Source: Streptomyces sp. NBC_00490 (lineage in GTDB: Bacteria; Actinomycetota; Actinomycetes; Streptomycetales; Streptomycetaceae). Taken from it: a DNA stretch of 64,000 bases. The translations under genes and the position numbers were made by a program. Shown in pieces: positions 1 to 8,387 of the stretch. Positions within the stretch are counted from its first letter, which is position 1, and each line of letters opens with the position of its first letter. The stretch is from contig NZ_CP107869.1 of NCBI RefSeq assembly GCF_036013645.1, positions 8,184,001-8,248,000 on the forward strand, read 5' to 3'. A model generated the notes under the pieces. The model did no database searches. It saw only the letters and a list, made by a program, of their open reading frames with translations, and was not told the DNA's origin.

Positions 1-42
1 CTCGGGCGGGAGGTCCGGGTGCGGGGACGCGGCCGTGCTCAT
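1..42 (-). CDS. 5' end of an unidentified gene, cut by the window edge
   Basis: Only 14 codons are visible (MSTAASPHPDLPPE). The ATG at 42-40 overlaps the TGA of the NUDIX gene at 41-39 in an ATGA junction, so the two genes were probably translationally coupled in one minus-strand operon. The visible residues are low in information and the product cannot be named. Confidence 0.55.
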   Translation of the reverse strand, partial: MSTAASPHPDLPPE

Positions 43-1226
43 GCCCAGCCCGTTTCGGAGTAGAGGCGGCCGGCGCGGATGCCCTCGATGGCCACCCGGG
101 TGTAGGGGATAAGGTCGTCGGGGAGGGCGACCGGGTCCCAGAACTTCCACTGGGTGCACTTGTCCGGCTCGCGCAGTTCCGGCTCGCCGCTCCAGGTCCG
201 GGCGCGGACGAACAGGCCCATGCGGGGCCGGTCCCCGGCGCGGTCGATGTGGTGGACGACGTGGACGAGTTCGACGTCCTGTCGCTCGATGTGCAGGCCG
301 GCCTCCTCCTGTGCCTCCCTGAGCAGGCAGGTGATGGCGCTCTCCTGCTCGCAGTGGCCGGCTAGGACGTGCCAGGTGGACGGCGCGAACGCGGAGTCGG
401 GGTGGCGCAGCCCGAGCAGCACCGTCCCGTCGGGCCGCTCCAGGTAGAGGTGGACGCCGATGACGTTGAGGACCGTGCCGTGCGGCGAAGCTGGGCGGCG
501 CTCCTCGTGCGATGAGGGCCCGCTCTGCGGCGCGGTGCTGGCCGGGAGGCTGGCCGCGTGGCGCCGTACGAGGTCGCTGGTGATGTCTGCGATGCGCAGG
601 CGGTGGAGGTCGTCGGGGGCGAACCAGGCCAGCATCACCCCTTCCGTCAGGCGAAGTTCGCGGGGATCACCGTTCCAGCGGCCGGCGTAGATGGCGATGG
701 GCACGCTCCCGCCGGCGTCGTCGGAGGCGTACTCGGTGCCGAACGGGGTCAGGTCGGCGATGTCGAGGCCGGCTTCCTCGGCCAGTTCGCGCCGCACGGT
801 GTGTTCCAGGGTGGCGTCCTGGGGCTCTCGGCCGCCGCCCAGCAGGGACCACATGCCCGGCTCCCAGATCCGGCCGGGGAAGTAGTCGCGCAGGTGGAGC
901 AGGTACTCGCCGCGGTCGTTGTAGATCAGGGCGGAGGCATTGGCGGTCTGCGGTTCGGTCTCCGGCGTGAGCTTGAGCAGCTTCGCGCGCAGGGAGGGGG
1001 AGGTCACCCTGTCCACGGGCCGCCACTCGATGCCACCGACCTCTTCTTCCTGCAGCACCACCGGCGCCTCGGTCGCGGCGTGCAGGTGGAAGAGAAACCG
1101 GAGGTCGAAGTGCTGGTGGCCGGGTTCGCCTTTGCCCGGGTGGGCGTCGATGTCGTGGATGTCGATGTCGAAAAACGGGATGAGTTGCATTGGATGCAAC
1201 AATCCGTCCGGCAGGGAGGACGTCAT
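39..1226 (-). pseudogene. NUDIX hydrolase, 3' fragment of an interrupted three-domain gene
   Basis: NUDIX enzymes hydrolyse nucleoside diphosphates linked to another moiety. This 395-aa frame begins with the back half of a NUDIX domain (FDIDIHDIDAHPGKGEP) that has no Nudix box. Two further domains follow, with boxes around REPQDATLEHTVRRELAEEAG and CEQESAITCLLREAQEEAG; in the first of these the glutamate expected at the GX5E position is Ala. The missing front half of the first domain lies at 6677-6930 and 8388-8489 on the same strand, so this is the 3' part of a gene split by two mobile elements. It may still be translated alone from ATG 1226, where a GGAG lies 8 nt upstream. The frame stays open above 1226, but that part runs antisense to the recombinase and does not look real. 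Confidence 0.75.
1184..1200. repeat. Inverted repeat at the left end of the element
   Basis: GTTGCAT and ATGCAAC are 7-bp perfect arms around TGG, beginning about 8 bp inside the inferred left boundary. CAAC/GTTG half-sites recur in the recombinase promoter. It could be a recombinase core or accessory site, or an operator; the 3-nt spacer is short for a tyrosine-recombinase core. Confidence 0.45.
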
Positions 1227-1298
1227 TCTGGCTGCTCCGGTGGGTCGACGAAAGGGGAGCGGTAGAAGCGGCACGGCATTGACCTGGGGTGCTGCGTA

Positions 1299-1334
1299 TT
1301 GATTCAACAATGTTGCACCTGATACAACAGCGGC
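1299..1334 (+). promoter_or_regulatory. Putative leaderless promoter and operator of the recombinase operon
   Basis: A TTGATT hexamer (1299-1304) lies 18 nt from TACAAC (1323-1328), which ends 6 nt before the GTG start at 1335. That spacing suits a leaderless transcript. The interval is overlaid by CAACAATGTTG (1305-1315) and by TGTTG/CAACA arms (1311-1315, 1325-1329). These could let the Xre-like or recombinase protein control its own operon. The promoter is inferred by eye. Confidence 0.4.
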
Positions 1335-2450
1335 GTGAGTGCGACAGCGCCGGGTTCGGCCTCCCTTGTCCTCGCCCGGAACGTGGTTCATCTGGACCCG
1401 GCGGCCGCGGTGTTCAAGGCCATGCTCGATGGGTGGGCGAGGCAGCAGTCGGCTCGCCTTCTGAAGAGCTCGACGATCGACCCGCGGCGGCGGCTGATCG
1501 AGCGGTTCGAGGAGTTCACCGGGCTCTACCCGTGGCAATGGACGCCAGCGGAGGGCGAGGCATTCATCGCCGACTTGCGAGGTGGTCAGACGCCGATCCA
1601 GATGTCCACCGCCCGTGGCTACGAGGTCATCATCAGCCTCTTCGTCGAGTACCTGAGGGACAGTCGCTACGACTGGCTCAAGGTCTGCGAGGAGCGGTTC
1701 GGCGAGGTGCCTCAAGAGGTCTTCCACGAAGGCAACTCGGTGATGCACACGGTCGAGTACGAGGGAGACCCTCGGCGCCGACCGCTGACATACGACGAGG
1801 TCCAGGCCCTGTTCGACGCCGCTGACGCCCTGCCGTCCAAGATCCGCGGGCAGGGACGCAAGGGCGCTCTGACAGCGATGCGGGACGCGGCCGTCATCAA
1901 AACCGTCTACGCCTTCGGCATACGGCGAACCGAAGCGTCGCGTCTGGACCTCGTAGACCTGCGGCGCAACAGACAAGCGCCGGACTTCGGGAACTTCGGC
2001 TCGATGATGGTGCGCTTTGGCAAGTCGTCGAAGGGCGCTCCGCCGAAGCGGCGGATGGTCCTGACTGTCCCGGAAATGGACTGGGTGGTCGAGGTCCTGA
2101 AGCACTGGCAGGCCGAGATACGCCCACATCTGGTCCCGGGACGCCACCCGGCACTGTGGGTCACCGAGCGCGCGGGGCGTCTGTCGCCTCGGTCGATCAA
2201 CTCCGCCTTCACCGCCGCGCGCGAGGCGGCCGGACTGGATCCGGATCTGGATCTGCACTGCCTTCGCCACAGCTACATCACCCATCTCACTGAGTTCGGA
2301 TATCCGGCGCGATTCGTCCAAGAGCAGGTCGGGCACTCTCACGCATCCACGACGGCGATCTATATGGGAGTGTCGAACGAGTACCGCAACAATCTGCTGG
2401 AGGCGGCGTTGAAGAACCGGCTGGGCGACGTCTGGGACGTGACCGCGTGA
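1335..2450 (+). CDS. Tyrosine site-specific recombinase
   Basis: A 371-aa integrase of the lambda/Xer fold that would cut and rejoin DNA through a 3'-phosphotyrosine. An N-terminal SAM-like core-binding region (about residues 35-120) precedes the catalytic domain. All catalytic positions are visible: Arg in FGIRRTEASRL, Lys in GKSSKG, the H-x-x-R box in HCLRHSYITHL, and GHSHASTTAIYMGV with the GH histidine and tyrosine nucleophile. The GTG start sits 6 nt after a candidate -10 box. Its TGA overlaps the next gene in a GTGA junction, so the two are coupled. As the only complete recombinase in the element it is the likely mobility enzyme. Confidence 0.88.
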   Translation: MSATAPGSASLVLARNVVHLDPAAAVFKAMLDGWARQQSARLLKSSTIDPRRRLIERFEEFTGLYPWQWTPAEGEAFIADLRGGQTPIQMSTARGYEVIISLFVEYLRDSRYDWLKVCEERFGEVPQEVFHEGNSVMHTVEYEGDPRRRPLTYDEVQALFDAADALPSKIRGQGRKGALTAMRDAAVIKTVYAFGIRRTEASRLDLVDLRRNRQAPDFGNFGSMMVRFGKSSKGAPPKRRMVLTVPEMDWVVEVLKHWQAEIRPHLVPGRHPALWVTERAGRLSPRSINSAFTAAREAAGLDPDLDLHCLRHSYITHLTEFGYPARFVQEQVGHSHASTTAIYMGVSNEYRNNLLEAALKNRLGDVWDVTA

Positions 2451-2773
2451 TCAAGAAGATGGGATACCACTGGCAGCTGCGTCAGCTGATGGCCGCACGC
2501 GGCATGTTCCAGACCACCGACCTGGTTCCCTTGCTTGCCGAACGCGGCATCCAGCTCTCGCGCGAACAGGTCTACCGCCTGGTCACCCAGGCCCCGCAGC
2601 GCATGAGCATGGACACCCTGGTGGCCCTCTGCGACATCCTCGACTGCACGCCCAACGACCTCATCAAGCCCGAAGTCGTCAACGTTCAGGTCCGCAAGAC
2701 CGCGGGCGGTGACTCCGACGTCGCCCCGCCCGCGCAACCGCGCCGGACGGTCGTCCGCCGCCCGGGCACGTGA
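2447..2773 (+). CDS. Small Xre/Cro-type helix-turn-helix protein
   Basis: A 108-aa protein with a Cro/C1-like helix-turn-helix (about residues 8-75). The fold is suggested by LRQLMAARGMFQTTDLVPLL, an SREQVYRLVTQ recognition helix, and MDTLVALCDILDCTPNDLI, the usual end of Xre domains. The last 30 residues are basic and Pro-rich. It overlaps the recombinase upstream and the zinc-ribbon gene downstream by 4 nt at each end, so the three proteins are probably made together. It could repress the operon through the CAAC/GTTG repeats before 1335 or act as a directionality factor; neither role is shown by the sequence. Confidence 0.75.
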   Translation: MIKKMGYHWQLRQLMAARGMFQTTDLVPLLAERGIQLSREQVYRLVTQAPQRMSMDTLVALCDILDCTPNDLIKPEVVNVQVRKTAGGDSDVAPPAQPRRTVVRRPGT

Positions 2774-5073
2774 GTGCTCCAGTGAGCCGGCCCAGCCGGG
2801 CCAACACGCGAGTGCGTCGCCACCAGGCCGAACTGGCAAGCTGCAGAGCCGACTTGGTACGACACGTCCAGACCGTTGCCGGATCACAAATCACCTCCAG
2901 TGACGCTCAGCGCATCCTGGAGGCAGCCAACGCCTGGGAGCCTCGGCCCGCCCGAGCTCTGGCCGCCCACCTGGCCGAGCACCCTGACGCGCTCACCGCA
3001 CCGATATCGCACAGCCCGGCAGCTCTTCCCAGGCTCCTGCTGGAACTGGCCGCGGCAGGGTTCGCCGTCACGAGGCTCGCCTGCGCACGCTGCGGACGCA
3101 CCGACGACCCGTTGCCTCGCAACTCGCCCGTCGGGCGTCTCTGTAACTGGTGCGTCGAACGTGACCGCCTTCAGCAGTGCACCCGATGCGAACGTCAAAC
3201 TCGCATCCATAGCCGTACGGCAGACGGCCCGGTTTGCCGCTCCTGCTTTCAGAAGGACCCCGTCAACCACCGTCAGTGCGACCGCTGCCAGCGACTTCGC
3301 CCCACCAGCCGGCGTCCGGACGGCACGAACCTCTGTTCCTCCTGCAGTCCTCGACCCAAACGCTCCTGCATCCACTGCGGCACCGTCGCCCGCGCCAGCA
3401 CCATCACAGACGCTGGCCCGATCTGCCCCCGCTGCTACGAGCGGCCGACGCGCCCATGCGGCATCTGCGGACAGACCACGACCATCAAGATCCGCGCCAC
3501 GGACACGAGCCCGGACATCTGCGAGCCGTGCTCGCGCCAGCGCATCGCGGTCTGTGAGGCGTGCGGCCATCAACGCCGAGGTGCTGTTCGCAGAGGCGGC
3601 ACCTTCCTCTGTCACAGCTGCCAGCCACGGACGCCTCGGACTTGCGCTGACTGCGAGAAGTCCAAGCCTGTGACCGCGACCTACCCGGTCGGCGTCCTCT
3701 GCAGCACCTGCTACCACCACCGCCGGCGCAACCCCCGAACCTGCGTCGAATGCGGCAACACCCGCATAGCCGCGGGACGCACCTCGGAGGGCGGGGACCT
3801 CTGCGGCCCCTGCAGTGGACGCCCTGACCTGCATACGACCTGCAGACAATGTGACTACCCCGGAGACATCTATGCCAACGGCCGATGTACCCGCTGTGCT
3901 ATCACCGATCGAGTCACCCAACTCCTCGCAGGAGCCGATGGCACGATCGCCCCACCGTTCCAACCCCTTGCCGATGCACTCACCCAAGCGGAGAAGCCCT
4001 GGTCGGTCATGAGCTGGCTGCGGACCAGCGCCGCGGCTGGACTCCTCGACGAACTCACCACGGAGCACACCGAGATCAGTCATGGGCTCCTCGATCGGCT
4101 GCCTCAGAGCACGGTCACCCGCAACGTCCGGCACCACCTCGTCATGACCGGAGCCCTTCCCGAACGCCACGAGACCTTCGCCCGGCTCGAACTGTGGGCA
4201 AGAGCCACCCTCGACGCCCTGCCCCCACACCAGTCCCGGATCGTCAGTCCCTTCGCAGAATGGCACGTCATCAGAGACGCACGCCGCCGAGCGGAACGCG
4301 GACGCTACACCCCAGGCGCCGCCACCGCAGACCGCGGCAACATCCGAGCCGCCATCCTCCTGCTGAACTGGCTCGACCAGCACCAGCTCACACTCCCGGA
4401 CCTGCGCCAGGAGGACCTGGATCTGTGGCTTGCGCAGAACTCCACCCGACGAAATGCCGTCCACTCCTTCGTCCGCTGGCTCACGAAGCGAAGACTGACC
4501 CGGCCGCTCGAGGCGCAGCTCGTTCGTAAGGGGTTCCCTGCGAATTTCCAGACGGACGACGAGCATGAGCAACAGCTGCGGAGATGCCTTACCGACGAGG
4601 CTCTGCCCCGAGAACTCCGCATCGTGGGAGCCCTGATCCGTCTCTACGCGCTTCCCATCTCGCGCATCAAGGGGCTCACTACTTCCCAGTTCCACCAGAA
4701 CGACGCGGGTGCCTTCCTCACCATCGATCGCCACCCCGTGCTGCTGCCGCCGACGCTGGCCCGGCTCATCAAAGCCCACATAGCCAGCCCGCAGGCCAGC
4801 TCGATGCTCAAGCCCCGTGCGTCTTCCGGGCCCGACTACCTTCTCCCTGGTCGACACGCAGGTCGGCCCCTGAGCGCCAGTTACCTCATCAAACGGCTGC
4901 GGAACCACGATCTGCCCACCCTTGCGGCACGCAACACGGCGATGATCACCGCCATCACCGAGCTGCCGCCGATCGTGGTCAGCGACCTGTTCGGGCTTTC
5001 GGCCTCCACGACCTTCCAGTGGGCCAAATTCGCCCAACAGAACTGGACCGACTACCTCGCGCTCCAGGAGTAG
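2770..5073 (+). CDS. Nine-zinc-ribbon protein with degenerate recombinase-like C-terminus
   Basis: A 767-aa protein starting at a GTG that overlaps the previous stop. Residues about 105-380 contain 18 CxxC motifs, which pair into nine four-cysteine ribbons (CARC/CNWC, CTRC/CRSC, CDRC/CSSC, CIHC/CPRC, CGIC/CEPC, CEAC/CHSC, CADC/CSTC, CVEC/CGPC, CRQC/CTRC). The C-terminal third resembles a tyrosine-recombinase body: LYALPISRIKGLT looks like the Arg-I box, then LLPGRHAGRPLS, and a final FQWAKFAQQNWTDY. The H-x-x-R box, the GH motif and a convincing nucleophile tyrosine are missing, so I infer a non-catalytic DNA-binding partner. The tight coupling to the recombinase supports a joint role. The family function is unknown to me. 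Confidence 0.75.
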   Translation: MSAPVSRPSRANTRVRRHQAELASCRADLVRHVQTVAGSQITSSDAQRILEAANAWEPRPARALAAHLAEHPDALTAPISHSPAALPRLLLELAAAGFAVTRLACARCGRTDDPLPRNSPVGRLCNWCVERDRLQQCTRCERQTRIHSRTADGPVCRSCFQKDPVNHRQCDRCQRLRPTSRRPDGTNLCSSCSPRPKRSCIHCGTVARASTITDAGPICPRCYERPTRPCGICGQTTTIKIRATDTSPDICEPCSRQRIAVCEACGHQRRGAVRRGGTFLCHSCQPRTPRTCADCEKSKPVTATYPVGVLCSTCYHHRRRNPRTCVECGNTRIAAGRTSEGGDLCGPCSGRPDLHTTCRQCDYPGDIYANGRCTRCAITDRVTQLLAGADGTIAPPFQPLADALTQAEKPWSVMSWLRTSAAAGLLDELTTEHTEISHGLLDRLPQSTVTRNVRHHLVMTGALPERHETFARLELWARATLDALPPHQSRIVSPFAEWHVIRDARRRAERGRYTPGAATADRGNIRAAILLLNWLDQHQLTLPDLRQEDLDLWLAQNSTRRNAVHSFVRWLTKRRLTRPLEAQLVRKGFPANFQTDDEHEQQLRRCLTDEALPRELRIVGALIRLYALPISRIKGLTTSQFHQNDAGAFLTIDRHPVLLPPTLARLIKAHIASPQASSMLKPRASSGPDYLLPGRHAGRPLSASYLIKRLRNHDLPTLAARNTAMITAITELPPIVVSDLFGLSASTTFQWAKFAQQNWTDYLALQE

Positions 5074-5256
5074 TGCAGCCATCACGTCCCTTGTGACCTT
5101 TAGCGGTAGTTGACCAGGTGTGTTCAAAGACATTTAGCCAGTTTGCTCAGAATTGGCCACCGCAGCTCGACGTCATTGCGGAGTTGCGCTGAAGCAGCCG
5201 CGGCGTTCCACCTCCTCTCGTGGGTAGCGTTGCCACGACTCAAGGAGGGGATGGCC

Positions 5257-6564
5257 ATGGCTTCGAAGCAGAGCCGTTGGGGTGTGCTGGTGAAGCGGGA
5301 TTTCCGCCTGCTTTGGATCGGCGAGACAACGAGTGGCCTGGGAAACGGCATCACCACGGTCGCTCTGCCTCTCGTGGCCGTCCTCGCATTGGGAGCAGAC
5401 GCCCTGGATGTTGGCCTGCTCGCCGCGGCCGTATGGCTTCCCTGGCTGATCGTCGGGTTACCGGCTGGCGCCTGGGTCGACCGGCTATCCAGACGCCCCA
5501 TCATGATCGTCTGCAATCTCGTGTCCGCGGCAATGTACGCGAGTGTGCCGGTCGCGGCCTGGCTCGACCAACTCACGCTCGCCCACCTCTATATCGCGGC
5601 ACTGACATGTGGCACCTCGGCCGTGTTCTTCAACACCGCATCCCACGCATTCGTGCCCACCGTCCTCGGCGGCCAGGACCTCGCGGATGGAAACGCCAAG
5701 CTGCAAGTCAGCGAGGCTGCGACACGCGTGCTGGGGCGCAGTGTGGCTGGCTTCGTCGCCCAGGCCCTTGGTGCGGCGACGGGGCTGCTCATGGACGCTC
5801 TCACCTTCCTCGTCTCCACGGCCTGCCTGCTCAGGCTCAGAACGCATGAGGACAGGCCCGTACGCCAGGAGAAAGGGGCCAGCCTGATCCGAGAGATCGG
5901 CGTCGGCCTGCGCTTCCTCGCTCACGATCCCTACCTGCGCCCCATAGTGATCTATGGAGCCACCCTCAATCTCCTGCTCATGGGCTACCAGGCCGTGCAG
6001 GTCATCTTTCTCGTTCGGACGGTAGGCGTAGGCGCCAGCGCCGTGGGCGTGCTGGTGATGTGCGCAAGCCTTGGCGGGACACTGGGCGCCGTGATCGCAA
6101 CGCGTCTGTGCCGTCGCTGGGGAACGGGACGGACGATGATGATCACGCAGGCGCTCGCCTGCCCGTTTGCGCTGCTGTTGCCACTCACCACGGCCGGCGC
6201 CGGCTTGTTGCTGTTCAGCGCAGGAGCCTTCGTGCTCGGCGTAGGCGTTGGAGTGGGCAACGTCGTCGTGGGCACCTTTCGCCAGAACTACTGTCCGCCA
6301 GATATTCTCGGCCGCGTCGCTTCCGCCTCCATGGCCACCAACCAGGGCACTATCGCCATCGGCTCTGCATTGGGCGGCCTTCTGGGCTCGGCCATTGGCA
6401 TTCGTCCCACGATGTGGGTGATGACGGTACCCCTGGCCGCCTCCTGGCTGCTCCTTGCGTTGAGCCCCGCAGGCAAGGTGCGCGAACTGCCGCTCACCGT
6501 TGCTGCAGGCCGTCCTGGCCGGACAGGTGATACAGCTCCGCTGCCGGAGGTAGCCGGAGGATAG
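5257..6564 (+). CDS. MFS efflux transporter (macrolide-efflux / DHA3-like)
   Basis: A 435-aa membrane protein with about 12 hydrophobic segments. It opens with FRLLWIGETTSGLGNGITTVALPLVAV, spanning the typical first segment of MFS_3-type exporters, and the loop between segments 2 and 3 has the conserved GAWVDRLSRRP motif. It should export a hydrophobic compound by proton antiport; the substrate cannot be read. The ATG at 5257 is preferred because AAGGAGGGG lies about 7 nt upstream, while the ATG at 5251 abuts that site. It has its own 183-bp leader and lies inside the inferred mobile element, so it is probably cargo, possibly for resistance or self-protection. Confidence 0.82.
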   Translation: MASKQSRWGVLVKRDFRLLWIGETTSGLGNGITTVALPLVAVLALGADALDVGLLAAAVWLPWLIVGLPAGAWVDRLSRRPIMIVCNLVSAAMYASVPVAAWLDQLTLAHLYIAALTCGTSAVFFNTASHAFVPTVLGGQDLADGNAKLQVSEAATRVLGRSVAGFVAQALGAATGLLMDALTFLVSTACLLRLRTHEDRPVRQEKGASLIREIGVGLRFLAHDPYLRPIVIYGATLNLLLMGYQAVQVIFLVRTVGVGASAVGVLVMCASLGGTLGAVIATRLCRRWGTGRTMMITQALACPFALLLPLTTAGAGLLLFSAGAFVLGVGVGVGNVVVGTFRQNYCPPDILGRVASASMATNQGTIAIGSALGGLLGSAIGIRPTMWVMTVPLAASWLLLALSPAGKVRELPLTVAAGRPGRTGDTAPLPEVAGG

Positions 6565-6676
6565 CCCGACGGCCGCTTCCCTCACTTGCCCGCGGAAGTC
6601 GGAGAGGATTTGAGAGTCGATCACGTCACCTCGCCCCCGAATACTGCAGGGTTGGAACACTGCCTCTTCCCCAGTC

Positions 6677-6930
6677 CGGCACGGCCTCGTAGCCGGGCCA
6701 CGGTGCCACGGCCTGGGGCGGGATCCCGGTCTCCTCGTGCAGCTCCCGCAGCGCTGCTGCTGCCAGGGACTCGTCGACGGGCTCGGTGTGTCCGCCGGGG
6801 GCGAGGACCTTCCCGCTCGCCAGGTGCAGCACGTGCAGGACGCGGCCGAGCGGGTCGACGACGATCGCGCCGCAGGTGACGTGCCCGGTGAAGGTGGAGC
6901 GGCTGGCGATGTCGGCGGGCCGGTCTAGGG
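6677..6930 (-). pseudogene. NUDIX hydrolase, middle fragment (Nudix box of domain 1)
   Basis: Reading down from 6930 gives the front half of a NUDIX domain (GHVTCGAIVVDPLGRVLHV) with the box GGHTEPVDESLAAAALRELH followed by EETGI, then GYEAVP, where homology stops at about 6677. The remaining out-of-family codons run to a stop at 6626. The fragment lies between the IS at 6931 and the recombinase element, and both cut the same gene. Fused to 8489-8396 on one side and 1178-39 on the other, it restores a continuous frame. Confidence 0.8.
6923..6930. repeat. Target-site duplication of the IS, left copy
   Basis: GTCTAGGG directly abuts the left inverted repeat and is repeated exactly at 8388-8395. 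Confidence 0.93.
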
Positions 6931-6947
6931 CCAATGCCGTTGCGTTA
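6931..6947. repeat. Left terminal inverted repeat of the IS
   Basis: CCAATGCCGTTGCGTTA is the exact reverse complement of 8371-8387. The TAA that ends the shifted transposase frame (6947-6945) lies within it. Confidence 0.95.
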
Positions 6948-8334
6948 CGGGTTTGCGGGTTGGGGTCGTTGAATGGTGATGGCCCGGGTGCCGGTTCGGG
7001 TGGGCTGGGGCCAGGTGTGGTGTCCGGCCCGTTTGAGCCGGTAGTTGGACATCTTGCGTTTGACGACGCGGGGCTGGCTGCGCAGGCGCCTGATCGGCAG
7101 GAGTCGTTCCAGCAGGTCGTGCTGGAGCAGGACGAGGGTTCTGACCAGGAGGTCAGGGGGAAAAGCTGCCCGGCGTGACGGTCACACTGCGCCGGGCGGA
7201 GCGCAGGGTCTCGGTGAAGGAGATCCGGTCGGGGTCCAGGCACCGGGTCGCGGCCGTTCTCACCATCAGCTCGCGCAGGGCTCGGTGGACCAGGAGGTGT
7301 GCCCAGATCTGCTGCAGGACGCCGTCGGGGGTCTTGCTGCTGAGGACGACGTGGGCTCCGCGTTGATGGGTCTTGATCTCGGCGAAGACGGTCTCCACTT
7401 CCCAGCGCTCCTGGTAGAGCGCGGCCAGCTGGCGGGCGGGATAGCGGCGGGCGTCGAGCAGGCTGGTCACCAGCCGGTAGCCCTCGGCGGCATGGCCGGT
7501 GCCGTCCAGCTGGTAGGCCATCACCCGCACGGTGACCGGGTCTGTGTGGGCGGGATCGGTGTGGGCGTGGATGCGGGAGAGCCAGGATCCGTCCCGCAAC
7601 TGCCGGTCGACGGGCAGGATCCGGTTGGCGGGCACCCGCCACAGCAGCTGGGCGCCGGTGGCGGTGAAGGACCGCCACAACGGCACACCGAGGAACTCGC
7701 GGTCGGCCAGGACCAGTTGGCCAGGGCCGCACGAACGAGGCAGACGGCCCACCAGGGTCACTTCCCCGGTCCGGCAGCCGGCCAGCTCGGCGTCCAGTAC
7801 AAGGTGTGTGCCGACCTCCACCAGGCAGGCCATCCGCACCTGGGGAAACGAGCTCTTGTCGCTGCCGCGGCTGTTTCCGGGGCGGGCGAAGGCCGCCTCA
7901 TTGGCCGGGCTGTCGGCGACGTCCCAGCAGGTCCCGTCCACCGCCAGCAGCCGCAGCCCGTGCCAGAAGGAGCCCGGGGTGGCTTCGGTACCCATCGGTT
8001 TCGCGGTCGTCGTGAACAGCACCCGCAGCGGCTCCGGGCCCAGCCGCTGCCGGGCCCTGAACAGCGACGACTTCGCCGGGACATGCCAGGCGCCCAGCAG
8101 TCCCAGGCCCCGCAGCCCCTCGACCAGATGCCGCATCACTTCCAGGTACGGAGCCGGCGAGAACAACGCCAGCCCCAACACGAAATACACCACCAGCCGG
8201 GCCGGAAGCAGGCGCTTGCGTTGCTCCGCACGACCGCACGCAGCCACCACCCGATCCACCAGACCTGGCGGATACACCCAGGTCAGCAGACCTAAACCCG
8301 ATAACTCAGAGACACTTGCAGCCACCCGAACCAC
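6945..8334 (-). CDS. IS4-family transposase, C-terminus in the +1 frame
   Basis: DDE transposase that would catalyse cut-and-paste movement of the IS. From GTG 8334 the zero frame runs 393 aa to TGA 7155-7153. It contains Asp in LLAVDGT, Asp in VLADREF, and YQERWEVETVFAEIK, a match to the Y-x2-R-x3-E-x6-K signature of the IS4 family. The C-terminal tail usual for this family (RVVKRKMSNYRLKRAGHHTW) is absent from that frame but is encoded immediately beyond the stop in the +1 frame, ending at TAA 6947-6945. The change occurs at TCC CCC TGA C, where a Pro-tRNA could slip from CCC to CCT. This is either programmed +1 frameshifting giving about 462 aa or an inactivating one-base indel. Confidence 0.85.
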
Positions 8335-8370
8335 CCCCGGGACACTGCACAGCAGCGTACGCCCGCAAGC

Positions 8371-8387
8371 TAACGCAACGGCATTGG
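8371..8387. repeat. Right terminal inverted repeat of the IS
   Basis: TAACGCAACGGCATTGG is the exact complement of the left repeat at 6931-6947. It lies about 36 bp upstream of the transposase GTG. Confidence 0.95.

Larger units (their letters stand above)
1176..6679. mobile_element. ~5.5-kb recombinase / Xre / zinc-ribbon element carrying an MFS pump
   Basis: The limits are inferred from the disrupted NUDIX gene. On its coding strand the 5' part ends in codons GTG CCG (CCG = 6679-6677) and the 3' part resumes with CCG TTT TTC (CCG = 1178-1176). Joining at the shared CCG keeps the frame and gives a plausible NUDIX sequence (GYEAVP followed by FFDIDIHDI). The interval holds three overlapping plus-strand genes (recombinase, Xre-like protein, cysteine-rich protein) and an MFS transporter. 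I found no long terminal inverted repeat and only the CGG trinucleotide is shared at the ends. This fits site-specific recombination better than a DDE transposon, but exact ends are uncertain by several bases. Confidence 0.6.
6931..8387. mobile_element. IS4-family insertion sequence, 1457 bp
   Basis: The element has perfect 17-bp terminal inverted repeats (CCAATGCCGTTGCGTTA at 6931-6947 and its complement at 8371-8387). It is flanked by an 8-bp direct repeat, GTCTAGGG (6923-6930 and 8388-8395), the expected target-site duplication. It carries a single transposase gene on the minus strand. The insertion splits codon 32 or so of the NUDIX gene, and removing the IS plus one GTCTAGGG copy restores that frame. 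The intact ends and target repeats suggest a recent insertion. Confidence 0.95.

Noticed and set aside
1227..2342. Upstream extension of the NUDIX frame on the minus strand
   Set aside because: It is antisense to a complete tyrosine recombinase, has no NUDIX similarity, and a good Shine-Dalgarno site exists at 1226.
2884..5133. 749-aa minus-strand open frame
   Set aside because: It mirrors the zinc-ribbon gene, which has clear CxxC periodicity and coupling; the minus frame has no recognisable domain and is a GC-driven shadow.
1173..6690. Long terminal inverted repeats on the recombinase element
   Set aside because: The two inner ends compared in both orientations share only short words; no repeat longer than a few bases was found.
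6626..7732. 368-aa minus-strand frame crossing the IS end
   Set aside because: It joins out-of-frame transposase codons with the NUDIX fragment by chance; only the part below 6931 has family similarity.
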